Shown: piece after piece, positions 37,797 to 46,754 of the stretch | Layout of the letters: the number at the start of each line of letters is the position of its first letter | Numbering within the stretch: the first letter of the stretch is position 1 | Source: CAVQAH01 sp963784195 | GTDB lineage: Bacteria > Acidobacteriota > Vicinamibacteria > Vicinamibacterales > 2-12-FULL-66-21 | NCBI GenBank assembly: GCA_963784195.1 | Contig: CAWARA010000029.1 | Coordinates: forward strand, 1-64,000 | Length of the DNA stretch: 64,000 nucleotides | Direction of reading: 5' to 3' | The notes under the pieces: model-generated | What the model saw: only the letters and a program-made list of their open reading frames with translations | The model's database searches: none | Told to the model about the DNA's origin: nothing | Translations under genes and position numbers: made by a program

Positions 37797-40145
37797 ATGA
37801 CCGTCGAAGCTAAACCCAAACACGCACTGGGCGTCGCGATGAAGCGCAAGGAAGATCCGCGCTTCCTTCAGGGCAAGGGTCACTACGTCGAAGACGTCGT
37901 GCTTCCCGGCATGCTGCACATGGCGATCGTGCGCAGCACCTATCCACATGCCGAGATCGCATCGATCGACATCAGCGAGGCGTTGAAGGTGCCGGGCGTC
38001 AAGGCTGTGATCACCGGCAAGGATCTCGAAGCGGCGGGGCTCGGCTGGTTGCCCACGTTTCACGGTTTCGACAAACAGATGGTGCTGGCGATCGGCAAGG
38101 TGCTCTTCCAGTATCAGGAGGTGGCCGCGGTCTTTGCCGAGTCGAGGGCTGCAGCAGTGGACGGCGCCGAAGCCGTGCAGGTGGACTACAACCCGCTCCC
38201 GGTGGTCGCCGATCCTTTTGCCGCGAAGAAAGACGAGGTCATCCTGCGTCCGGATCGCGAGAGCAAGACGAATCACATCTATCACTGGGAAGTCGGCGAC
38301 AAGGACGGCACGGCCCGGGCGCTGGCGGGAAGCGCGAAGCGGATCAAGGAACGCATCTGGTTTCAGCGATGTCACCCCGCGCCGCTCGAGCCGTGCGGGT
38401 GCGTCGCCCACTTCGACTCGATGGGCCGGCTGCAGTTTCATGTGACGTCCCAGGCGCCCCACGTTTACCGGACCGCGCTGGCGATCGTCACGGGCATACC
38501 GGAAGACAAGATTCATGTGATCGCGCCGGACATCGGCGGCGGGTTCGGCAACAAGGTGCCTGTGTATGCCGGGTATGTCTGCGCGGTCGTCGGTGCGCTG
38601 AAGCTCGGACGCCCGGTGAAGTGGATCGAGACGCGGACCGAGAACCTGACGTCGACGGGGTTTGCGCGCGACTACCACATGGACGTCGAGCTCGGGGCGA
38701 CAAACGACGGGAAGCTGACCGCGCTGAGCGTGTCGACCGCTGCGGACCACGGCGCGTTCGATGCCGCCGCGGATCCGTCGAAGTACCCGGCGGGGATGTT
38801 CGGCGTGGTGACTGGAAGCTACGACTTCCCGGTCGCTCACGCCGAGGTCGACGCGTACTTCACGAACAAGGCGCCGGGCGGCATTGCTTACCGGTGCTCG
38901 TTCCGCGTCACCGAAGCAAGTTATGCCATCGAGCGTGCCATGGACATCCTTGCCGACGAGCTCGGCATGGACCCGGTGGATCTGCGACGAAAGAACTTCG
39001 TCAAGAAAGAGCAGTTCCCCTACTCGTCGGCGTTGGGCTTCACCTACGACAGCGGCGACTACGACGGCAACCTCCTGAAGGCGCTCGACATGATCGGGTA
39101 TCAGGCACTGTTGAAGGAGCAGGCGGAGAAGCGCGCTCGCGGCGAGCTGATGGGCATCGGCATCTCGACTTTCACCGAAGTCGTCGGCGCAGGTCCGTCC
39201 AAGCACTTCGACATCCTCGGCATCAAGATGTTCGACAGCGCCGAGATCCGTATCCACCCGACCGGCGCGGGGATTGTCCGCGCTGGAACCAAGTCGCAGG
39301 GTCAGGGCCACGAGACGACGTGGGCGCAGATCGTGGCGGAGGAGCTGGGTCTCGATCCGCAAACGATCATGGTGGAGGAAGGTGACACCGACACCGCGCC
39401 GTATGGCCTGGGAACCTATGCGAGCCGCAGCACACCTGTGGCCGGGGCGGCCATTGTGACGGCGGCGCGGCGCGTGCGCGAAAAGGCCAGGAAGATCGCC
39501 GCGCATCTGCTCGAGGTCGGCGAGGGCGACGTCGAGTGGAAGGACTACAAGTTCCAGGTCAAGGGTGTGCCTGCCAAGACCGTGACGATGAAAGAGGTCG
39601 CGTTCGCGGCTTACACCAATCCGGGACCGAACGAACCAGGGCTCGAGGCGACCAACTACTACGATCCGCCCAACATGACGTTCCCATTCGGCAGCTACAT
39701 CGCTGTCGTCGAAGTCGATCGGGACACAGGGGAGGTCAAGGTACGCCGCTTCCTGGCGGTGGACGACTGCGGCACGGTGATCAATCCGCTCGTCGTGGAA
39801 GGGCAGATCCACGGCGGTCTGACGGAAGGCTTCGCCATCGCGTTCATGCAGGAGATTCAGTACGACGCCGAGGGCAACAACCTGAACACGAACTTCACGG
39901 ACTACCTGTTACCGACGTCGCTGGAGACGCCGAAATGGGAGACGGCGAACACCGTCACGCCGAGCCCGCACCATCCGATTGGCGCGAAGGGCGTCGGCGA
40001 GAGCCCGAACGTGGGCAGCCCGGCGGCTTTCGTCAACGCGGTCATCGACGCGCTGTCGCCGCTCGGCATACGGCACATCGACATGCCGATCACGCGCGAC
40101 AAGGTGTGGCGCGCGATTCACGACGCTCAGGCGAAGAAGGGCTGA
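37797..40145 (+). CDS. coxL: Form I CO dehydrogenase large subunit
   Basis: The 782-residue product is the molybdenum-bearing subunit that oxidises CO to CO2 with water. The loop AYRCSFR (C367) is the signature of true form I enzymes, whose cysteine binds copper next to molybdenum; form II relatives have AYRGAGR. GGGFGNKVPVYAG and the C-terminal GAKGVGESPNVGSP, with the family's essential glutamate, are also present. Length is close to known CoxL (~800). AGGAGA lies eight bases before the ATG. The enzyme should be active if the accessory genes are. Confidence 0.95.
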   Translation: MTVEAKPKHALGVAMKRKEDPRFLQGKGHYVEDVVLPGMLHMAIVRSTYPHAEIASIDISEALKVPGVKAVITGKDLEAAGLGWLPTFHGFDKQMVLAIGKVLFQYQEVAAVFAESRAAAVDGAEAVQVDYNPLPVVADPFAAKKDEVILRPDRESKTNHIYHWEVGDKDGTARALAGSAKRIKERIWFQRCHPAPLEPCGCVAHFDSMGRLQFHVTSQAPHVYRTALAIVTGIPEDKIHVIAPDIGGGFGNKVPVYAGYVCAVVGALKLGRPVKWIETRTENLTSTGFARDYHMDVELGATNDGKLTALSVSTAADHGAFDAAADPSKYPAGMFGVVTGSYDFPVAHAEVDAYFTNKAPGGIAYRCSFRVTEASYAIERAMDILADELGMDPVDLRRKNFVKKEQFPYSSALGFTYDSGDYDGNLLKALDMIGYQALLKEQAEKRARGELMGIGISTFTEVVGAGPSKHFDILGIKMFDSAEIRIHPTGAGIVRAGTKSQGQGHETTWAQIVAEELGLDPQTIMVEEGDTDTAPYGLGTYASRSTPVAGAAIVTAARRVREKARKIAAHLLEVGEGDVEWKDYKFQVKGVPAKTVTMKEVAFAAYTNPGPNEPGLEATNYYDPPNMTFPFGSYIAVVEVDRDTGEVKVRRFLAVDDCGTVINPLVVEGQIHGGLTEGFAIAFMQEIQYDAEGNNLNTNFTDYLLPTSLETPKWETANTVTPSPHHPIGAKGVGESPNVGSPAAFVNAVIDALSPLGIRHIDMPITRDKVWRAIHDAQAKKG

Positions 40146-40146
40146 C

Positions 40147-40593
40147 GTGAAGCTGCAATACAGCGGTCAGGAGCGGATAGCCGCCGGCGTCGAGCCGGTA
40201 TGGGCGTTCGTCAACGATCCTGACAAGGTCGGGCACTGCCTGCCGGACGTGATCGAGGTAACCGTCCAGGATCCGACGCATTTCGATGCCGTCGTCGCCG
40301 TCGGCCTCGGTCCTGTCCGCGGACGGTTCAAATTCAAGTTCGAGCTGCAGCCCGACGCGGCTGCGCGGCGCATGAACATGAAGATCTCGGGAGGCGGCCT
40401 GGGCAGTGCGCTCGATTTGACCGCAGGCGCCGACATCGTGGCCGTCGATCCCTCGACGACGCTGCTGAACTGGAGCGGCGAAGCGGTGATGCGCGGGCCG
40501 GTCGCGGCAATCGGCGGCCGAGTCCTCGATGCGCAGGCCCAGAAGCTCATTACCCAGACTTTCGCGAACGTCCGCACCAAGGTCGCTGACTGA
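40147..40593 (+). CDS. coxG: CO dehydrogenase accessory protein CoxG (SRPBCC fold)
   Basis: The 148-residue product has the CoxG pattern: YSGQERIAAGVEPVWAFVNDPDKVGHCLPDV, then FKFKFELQPD and NWSGEAVMRGPVAAIGGRVLDAQAQKL. CoxG proteins are lipid-binding SRPBCC proteins linked to membrane attachment of CO dehydrogenase. It starts with GTG one base after the coxL stop, so it belongs to the same transcript. Confidence 0.88.
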   Translation: MKLQYSGQERIAAGVEPVWAFVNDPDKVGHCLPDVIEVTVQDPTHFDAVVAVGLGPVRGRFKFKFELQPDAAARRMNMKISGGGLGSALDLTAGADIVAVDPSTTLLNWSGEAVMRGPVAAIGGRVLDAQAQKLITQTFANVRTKVAD

Positions 40594-40596
40594 GCC

Positions 40597-41600
40597 ATGC
40601 AGGACTTCTTCGAAACCGTGGCGGCCCTTCGACGGGAAGGGCAGTCGTTTGCAACGGCGACGGTGGTGGGCCGCCGCGCTCCGGTTTCCGCCCATCTCGG
40701 CGATCGCGCGATCGTGTTCGCGGACGGGCGCATGGAGGGCTTCATCGGCGGTGCGTGCTCGCGCGAAATCATCCGCAAGCAGTCGCTCGATGCATTGCGG
40801 ACGCGCCGTTCGCGTCTCGTTTCGATCCGTCCTGATGCCGCGGCCGCGAACACCGACGATCCCGAGCACGTCGTCGTTCCGATGACGTGTGTCTCCGAGG
40901 GCGCGGTGGAGGTTTACGTCGAGCCGTTCGTGCCGGCACGCACGCTGGTGGTCGTGGGCATGACGCCCGTTGCGGACGCGTTGGCCAGAACCGGGGCAAG
41001 CCTTCACTACGATGTCGTAAGGGTGGTCGACACACACGAACAGCGCGATGCGGAAGCTTCATCGGGCGCCGCGGGGATTCGGGTGGCGTCGCTGGACACG
41101 CTCGAAACCGTCCTGAAGTCCAGCGGCCCTGATGCGGCCGTCGTTGTCTCCTCGCAGGGCCACTACGACGAACAGGCGCTCGAGGCAGGTACCTGAGGCA
41201 AGGTGCGTCCTACGTCGGACTGGTTGCCTCGCGTCAGCGCGGCGCGACAGTGCGCGAGCACCTGAAGAAACACGGTCTGCCGGGCGTCGATGCGATCCGC
41301 AATCCTGCGGGCATCGATCTCGGCGCCCGGACGGCGCCGGAAGTAGCGGTGTCGATTCTTGCGGAGATCGTGCAGACCCGTTCGGCTCAGCCTGGTGGGC
41401 GGGTCGAGCCGGTGGTCGCTGCCACCGTGGCACCTCCTGTTTCGGCGATGGCGGTCGACCCGGTCTGCAAGATGGACGTCGATCCGGCGACCGCCAGGCA
41501 TCGAGCGGATGTGAACGGCACCACGTACTACTTCTGCTGCGCGCAATGCCGGACGCGTTTCACCGAAGACCCTGCCCGCTATCTCGCCTCGCCGGCATGA
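40597..41600 (+). pseudogene. XdhC-family maturation protein with C-terminal YHS domain, frameshifted
   Basis: The first 199 codons give the XdhC_CoxI domain (ATATVVGRRAPVSAHLGD, FIGGACSREIIRKQSL) and most of a Rossmann domain. The frame shifts at about 41186-41192. The second frame continues the same protein (YLRQGASYVGLVASRQRGATV), then adds a YHS metal-binding domain (AVDPVCKMDVDPATARHRAD ... YYFCCAQCRTRFTEDPARYLA). Four cysteines of the YHS part are conserved. It overlaps coxD by four bases, so it is part of the operon. With one base corrected the gene would be intact (~334 aa). Confidence 0.8.
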
Positions 41601-42547
41601 TGGACGCTGCTGCCATCCGGGAACGGTTCCGATCGCGAGGATTTCTCGTCAACGATCCGTTCGCGACCGCCCTGCAGCTGATTCTCGCTCTCGACAAGCC
41701 GCTTCTCATCGAGGGCCCGGCCGGTGTCGGCAAAACCGAAAGCGCGAAGGTGCTGTCGGAGGTGCTCGACACCCGACTCATCAGGCTGCAGTGCTACGAA
41801 GGCCTCGACGCCCTGACGGCCCTCTACGAGTGGAACTACCCTCGACAGATGCTGCGGATTCGCATGACCGAATCGGAGGGCGCGCCGCTTGCCGAGCGGG
41901 AAGCGCAGATCTTCGGCGAGACCTTTCTCCTGAAGCGTCCGCTGCTCGAGGCCATCACGCAGGACCAACCGCCCGTCCTCCTCATCGACGAAGTGGATCG
42001 CGCCGACGAGGCGTTCGAGGCGTTCCTGCTCGAAGTGCTCGCGGAATGGCAGGTCACGATTCCCGAACTCGGGACGATTCGCGCGCGCCACAAGCCGCAC
42101 GTGATCCTGACCAGCAATCGCACGCGGGAATTGTCGGACGCACTGCGCCGCCGATGCCTGTTCTTCTGGCTGCCTTACCCGACACTGCAGGAAGAGATCG
42201 CCATCCTGCACGCGCGCATTCCCGGCGTATCCGAGAAGCTGGCCGCGCAGATTGGGCGCGCGATGCAGGTGTTTCGTGCGATGCCCCTGCAGAAAGCGCC
42301 CGGCATTGCCGAGAGCCTCGATTGGGCGATGGCGCTCATGAGCCTCCACCGCGATCATCTCGACGGTGCGGCGCTCGAGCAGACCATCGGCTGCGTGCTG
42401 AAGGTCCGTGAGGACCACGAGCTGCTCGACGCACGACGTCAGGAGCTCGATCGGGTGCTCGATGGCAGCTCGCGCCCTCTCGATCCTGGTGGTCACAGCC
42501 TGAGCACCGACTTCGGCTTCGGGTCTGTTTCCCGGCCCGGTTCCTGA
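41597..42547 (+). CDS. coxD: MoxR-type AAA+ ATPase CoxD
   Basis: The 316-residue product is a MoxR-family AAA+ ATPase: Walker A GPAGVGKTESAK, Walker B PVLLIDEVDRAD, sensor 1 HVILTSNRTRELSDALRRRC. In Oligotropha, CoxD is needed to build the [CuSMoO2] active site of CO dehydrogenase. It starts on ATGATG overlapping the upstream stop, and its own stop overlaps the coxE start (TGATG). Confidence 0.92.
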   Translation: MMDAAAIRERFRSRGFLVNDPFATALQLILALDKPLLIEGPAGVGKTESAKVLSEVLDTRLIRLQCYEGLDALTALYEWNYPRQMLRIRMTESEGAPLAEREAQIFGETFLLKRPLLEAITQDQPPVLLIDEVDRADEAFEAFLLEVLAEWQVTIPELGTIRARHKPHVILTSNRTRELSDALRRRCLFFWLPYPTLQEEIAILHARIPGVSEKLAAQIGRAMQVFRAMPLQKAPGIAESLDWAMALMSLHRDHLDGAALEQTIGCVLKVREDHELLDARRQELDRVLDGSSRPLDPGGHSLSTDFGFGSVSRPGS

Positions 42548-43763
42548 TGTACCCGTTTGCGAGCCTTCCCGAGAACCTGATCGCGTTCGGGACCGTTCTG
42601 CGTCACGACTACGGGTTCCGCGTGGGGCTCCGGCAGATCCATGACGCGCTTCGAGCGCTCGAAATCGTCACGATCGCGGACCAGCGTGCTGTTCGAAACC
42701 TGTGGCGCCCGATTCTCAGCAGCACCGCGGACGAGGCGACGCTGTTCGATCGGGCATTCGACGAATTCTTCTTTAAGCGACTCGGCGTGCGCCTCGAGCA
42801 GCGACACGGTGTGCGCCTCGAGCTCGAGCGGCCAGTCGACCGGGCCGCCGGCGATGCGCCAGCCGGCCCCCAGCGCTCGCCGTAGGGCGAATCGCGAGCG
42901 AGAAGCAACAATCATCGACAGCGCAACTCGAATCGTCACTGCCAGACGGAGCCGTCGATGTCGATGACATCGGCGATGCGGAAGACGAGCAGGAAGGCAT
43001 CCTGCGAGCAAGCTACAGCCCGATTGCCGGTGAGGCGCCGCCTCCGGAAATCGGACCCGCAGATCCCGCGTGGCAAGACGCCGCGCTGGCGTTTGTCAGG
43101 CGCGTGCAGACGGCGCTCTCCCGGCGATGGAAGCCCGCACCGCGCGGATCGAGATTCGATCTTCGGCGGACCTTGCGGTCGAGCCTCCATACAGGCGGCG
43201 AACCCCTGGTGCCGAGATGGAAGGCGCGACCGAGGCTGCGCCCGCGTTTCGTGATGATTCTGGATGGCAGCCGGTCCATGTCGCCGTATGCCAGCGCGGC
43301 GCTCCGGTCGGCGGTTGCGATTGCAGCGGCAACGAGGAACGTCGAGGCATTCGCGTTTTCGACCGAACTGCAGCGAATCACCCCCGCGATCCGCCGTGCC
43401 GCATCGGGACGCTTCACGCGGCTGCCGCACCTCGAGCGCGCCTGGGGCGGCGGTACCGGCATCGGCACGTGCCTTCGCGATTTTCTGCACCGGTACGGCG
43501 ATCGACTCCTGAGTCGCGACGCGGTGATGATCATCGTCAGTGATGGCCTCGACGTCGGACATCCGGACGTTCTGCGTCACGCCATGACCGAGCTGCGCCG
43601 CCGGTCAGCCGCGGTGATCTGGCTGAATCCCCTTATCGAGACCCCCGGATACGAGCCGTCGTCCATTGGCATGCGGACGGCTAAACCATCCATCACGACG
43701 CTGGCCTGGGTGGGTGACCCGGGCGGCCTTTATCGCCTGGCACGTACCGCACGCGTGAGCTGA
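42547..43763 (+). pseudogene. coxE: VWA-domain protein CoxE, one frameshift
   Basis: Codons from the ATG to ~42855 give the CoxE N-terminal helical region (FASLPENLIAFGTVLRHDYGF). The frame changes near a run of five C (42867-42871). The second frame reads ALAVGRIASEKQQSSTAQLE onward to a VWA domain (RFVMILDGSRSMSPYASAAL, with a DGSRS MIDAS motif) ending at 43763. CoxE works with CoxD in copper insertion into CO dehydrogenase. A single-base change in a homopolymer is a likely assembly error, but would be serious if real. Confidence 0.82.
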
Positions 43764-43778
43764 ACATCTCCGGACCTC

Positions 43779-43818
43779 TTGACAATCGCCTGCACCCAAT
43801 CTAAAACTAGGCCTAGTT
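43779..43818 (+). promoter_or_regulatory. Promoter and palindromic operator of the padR-ADOP operon
   Basis: TTGACA (43779-43784), a 17-base spacer and TAAAAC (43802-43807) form a sigma-70-like promoter. The perfect 14-base palindrome AACTAGGCCTAGTT (43805-43818) overlaps the -10 and expected start site; a half copy (ACTATGCCTAG) follows across the ATG. This is where an autorepressing PadR would bind. The ATG is only six bases past the palindrome and has no ribosome site, so the messenger may be leaderless. Confidence 0.6.
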
Positions 43819-43823
43819 GAACT

Positions 43824-44153
43824 ATGCCTAGAGACGACGGGCTCCCGCCGGGCACCCTGGTGATGCTCATCCTTCGCGTTCTGGTCAGCCAGCCTCTGCA
43901 TGGCTACGCAATCGCTCAGCGGATCAAAGAGTTGTCGAACGAGGAGTTGAGCGTCGAGGAGGGCTCGCTCTATCCGGCGCTCCAGAAGCTGCTGCTCAAG
44001 GGCTGGGTCAGAGCGAGTCCGGCGATTTCCGAGACCGGCCGTCAGGTGCGCGAGTATCGCGTGACACCGGCTGGCCGGAAACAACTCGATGCAGAGCGTG
44101 CCAACTATCAGCGCGTGTCGCGTGCAATCGGCGCGATACTCGAGAGCGCCTGA
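43824..44153 (+). CDS. PadR-family transcriptional regulator
   Basis: The 109-residue product has the standard PadR layout (LVMLILRVLVSQPLHGYAIAQRI, VEEGSLYPALQKLLLKGWVRA, RQVREYRVTPAGRKQLDAER). It lies nine bases before an intact ADOP permease gene and under a promoter with a strong palindrome, so it probably represses its own operon until a ligand binds. Confidence 0.92.
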   Translation: MPRDDGLPPGTLVMLILRVLVSQPLHGYAIAQRIKELSNEELSVEEGSLYPALQKLLLKGWVRASPAISETGRQVREYRVTPAGRKQLDAERANYQRVSRAIGAILESA

Positions 44154-44162
44154 ACCGCTGCC

Positions 44163-46754
44163 ATGACTGTTCTCGGTGAATGGCTCAGACGCATCTGGTA
44201 CCTGCTCCATCGCAGGCGCTTCGACGATCAATTGAAGCAGGAGATGGCTGCGCACCGGGCGATGATGGGGGAGCCGGCGCGGTTCGGAAACACGCTCCGG
44301 CTTCGTGAAGACGCGCAGGACGTCTGGGGCTGGCGCTGGCTCGACGACATCGTCCGCGATGTGCGGTTTGCCGCGCGAACCCTCAAGCGGTCACCGGGAT
44401 TCTCCCTGGTCGTCATCGGCTCCCTGGCACTTTCGACCGGAGCCACGACCGCCATCTTCAGTATTCTCCACGGGGTTCTGCTGCGGCCGCTGCCGTTCGA
44501 CGACCCCGACCGGCTCGTGTATGTCTACGGCCGGAACTGGCGGGAGGATCGCGGCGGCGTGCCCGATCCTGTCACCGGCCGCGTCGCTTCGCCCGAGCTG
44601 CTTCAGTTTCGAGATAACAGCACATCCCTCCTGGGGTTCAGCGCATATGACGTGACCACCCGGCATGTCGCGGGACCAGCGGGGCCCGAACGTGTGACCG
44701 CCGTTGTCGCGGACCTCGAGTTCTTTACGCTGCTCGGCGCAAAGCCGATGATCGGCCGAACGTTCGATTCGGCCGATCCACAGGAGGTCGCCGTCGTCAG
44801 CGCACGTCTCTGGCAGCAGCAGTTCGCGAGCGATCCGTCGCTGACAGGGAGGACCATCACGCTCGACGGGCGTCCGTTTACCGTCGTAGGCGTCATGCCC
44901 GAGCCGTTTCAGTTTCCGTACGCCGCCGCGTCGATATTGCCTGGCGCACTGCCGGAAATGCGGACCGACATCTGGCTTCCTCTGCCACCGCTTCGCGACG
45001 CAGCCTCGCTCGAGCAGCGAAGAGGCCGGTACAACGTGATTGCCAGGCTGAAGCCGGAGGTCGACATCGAGGCGGCATCGTCCGAGCTCAGGGTGATCGC
45101 CCGGCGCGTCGAAGAGCAATACAAGGGAACGAGGGTGCGGATCGGCGTCCGGCTCGAGAAGGTCGCTGACGTGGTCGTCCAGCCGATCCGCCGGTCGCTC
45201 TGGATGCTGTTCGCCGCCGTCGGCCTCGTGCTCGCAGCGGCATGTGCGAACGTAGCGAATCTCTTGCTCGCACGGACGACGGTGCGATCGCGCGAGGTCG
45301 TGACCCGCGCCGCCCTGGGCGCAGGCAGGTCACGCCTCGTGCGGCAGTTTCTCGCTGAGAGCCTGCTGCTGTCGCTTGCGGGCGGAATAGCTGGTGCGGG
45401 GATCGCGGCATGGGGCACGAAGGTCCTGGTGGCGGCAGGAGCTGCCTGGATTCCACGGGCCCACGAGATCGCGTTGCATTGGCAGACGTTCGCTTTTCTG
45501 CTCGCACTGTGTCTCGTGACCGCGGTGCTCTTCGGGCTGGCGCCTGCGCTGATGGCCACGCGCGTCGATCTGATGTCGGTGACCGCGAAATCTGCCGGCG
45601 ACTCGCCGATGGCCGGGCCCTTCGCACGCATGCGTGACGGGCTGGTCATGCTCGAAGTCGCGCTGGCGTTTGTGCTGGCCCTTGGAGCGGCCATCGTGAT
45701 GCGGGAGATCGTCCGGCTGCAGAACGTCGAGAGCGGAATGGCCACCGGACATGTCGTGAGCCTGCACCTGTCGCCACGGGCGCCGGCGAGCGATTACTAT
45801 GCGATCGAAGAGCGCGTTCGACACATGCCGGGCGTGCAGAGCGCAGGCTTTACTCAGCTGATTCCGCTTCAGAACTGGGGATGGTTCGCCGATTTCGCGA
45901 TTGCCGGACGCGCGTCCGAAGGGAGACCGACGGCCGGCCTTCGATACGTGACGCCAGGGTACTTTGAAACGCTGGGTATACCCGTAGTCAAAGGCCGGGG
46001 CTTCACGACCAGCGACACCGCCGAGTCGCCGCCGGTCATCCTCATCAACGATGCGCTCGCTCGACAGTACTTTCCAAACGAGGATCCGGTAGGGCGCGCG
46101 CTCGATCGCGGCACGATCGTCGGGGTGGTGCGAGACGTGCGCCAGGTGCACCTCGGCATGCCGTCGGAGCCGGAGATCTACTATCCGGCGGCCCAGAACG
46201 TCACGATGGCCTCGGATCTGGGCATGTCGCTGCTCGTTCGCACTCACGGTGCGCCCGAGGCGCTTGTTGCGCCTGTACGAACCGCCGTGCGTGAGATCAA
46301 TCCGAATCTCGCTGTTTTCAACGTCAGAACGATGGATCAGATCGTGTCGGACTCGCTGTGGGAGTTGCGCCTCTACCGGTGGCTGGTCGGACTCTTTGCG
46401 ATTCTCGCGCTGGTGCTCGCGACCATCGGGCTGTACGGCGTGATCGCCTACAACGTCGCCGCGCGCACGCGCGAATTCGCAGTCCGGCTCGCGCTGGGAT
46501 CGGAGCCTGCCGGCCTCGCGCGTCTTGTGATCGCCCGCGCGCTCGGCATGACCGGCGTAGGGATCGCCGGGGGCGTCCTGGCCGCGATGGCATTGATGCT
46601 GGTTTTCAGTCAGAATCAGGCCGTCGCCCGGACGGGAGTCGGGATCTACGCAGCCATCGTCGTGCTGTTCCTGGCGATTACCGCGATAGCATGCGCCATA
46701 CCTGCGATCAGGGTAGCCGCCGTGAACCCGGCGTCAGCACTCCGCAGCGAGTGA
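44163..46754 (+). CDS. ADOP-family duplicated permease, intact, PadR-linked
   Basis: The 863-residue product has a short helical prefix (WLRRIWYLLHRRRFDDQLKQEM), the first MacB-type core (DIVRDVRFAARTLKRSPGFSLVVIGSLAL), mid-protein FtsX helices (LWMLFAAVGLVLAAACANVANLLLAR) and a second half ending AIRVAAVNPASALRSE. It lies nine bases after padR, and its stop overlaps the GTG of the next gene, so three genes form one operon. No partner ATPase is present. Confidence 0.92.
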   Translation: MTVLGEWLRRIWYLLHRRRFDDQLKQEMAAHRAMMGEPARFGNTLRLREDAQDVWGWRWLDDIVRDVRFAARTLKRSPGFSLVVIGSLALSTGATTAIFSILHGVLLRPLPFDDPDRLVYVYGRNWREDRGGVPDPVTGRVASPELLQFRDNSTSLLGFSAYDVTTRHVAGPAGPERVTAVVADLEFFTLLGAKPMIGRTFDSADPQEVAVVSARLWQQQFASDPSLTGRTITLDGRPFTVVGVMPEPFQFPYAAASILPGALPEMRTDIWLPLPPLRDAASLEQRRGRYNVIARLKPEVDIEAASSELRVIARRVEEQYKGTRVRIGVRLEKVADVVVQPIRRSLWMLFAAVGLVLAAACANVANLLLARTTVRSREVVTRAALGAGRSRLVRQFLAESLLLSLAGGIAGAGIAAWGTKVLVAAGAAWIPRAHEIALHWQTFAFLLALCLVTAVLFGLAPALMATRVDLMSVTAKSAGDSPMAGPFARMRDGLVMLEVALAFVLALGAAIVMREIVRLQNVESGMATGHVVSLHLSPRAPASDYYAIEERVRHMPGVQSAGFTQLIPLQNWGWFADFAIAGRASEGRPTAGLRYVTPGYFETLGIPVVKGRGFTTSDTAESPPVILINDALARQYFPNEDPVGRALDRGTIVGVVRDVRQVHLGMPSEPEIYYPAAQNVTMASDLGMSLLVRTHGAPEALVAPVRTAVREINPNLAVFNVRTMDQIVSDSLWELRLYRWLVGLFAILALVLATIGLYGVIAYNVAARTREFAVRLALGSEPAGLARLVIARALGMTGVGIAGGVLAAMALMLVFSQNQAVARTGVGIYAAIVVLFLAITAIACAIPAIRVAAVNPASALRSE

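Noticed and set aside
37743..39812. A 689-codon open frame on the minus strand
   Set aside because: It is antisense to coxL, which has unmistakable motifs; the shadow has none.
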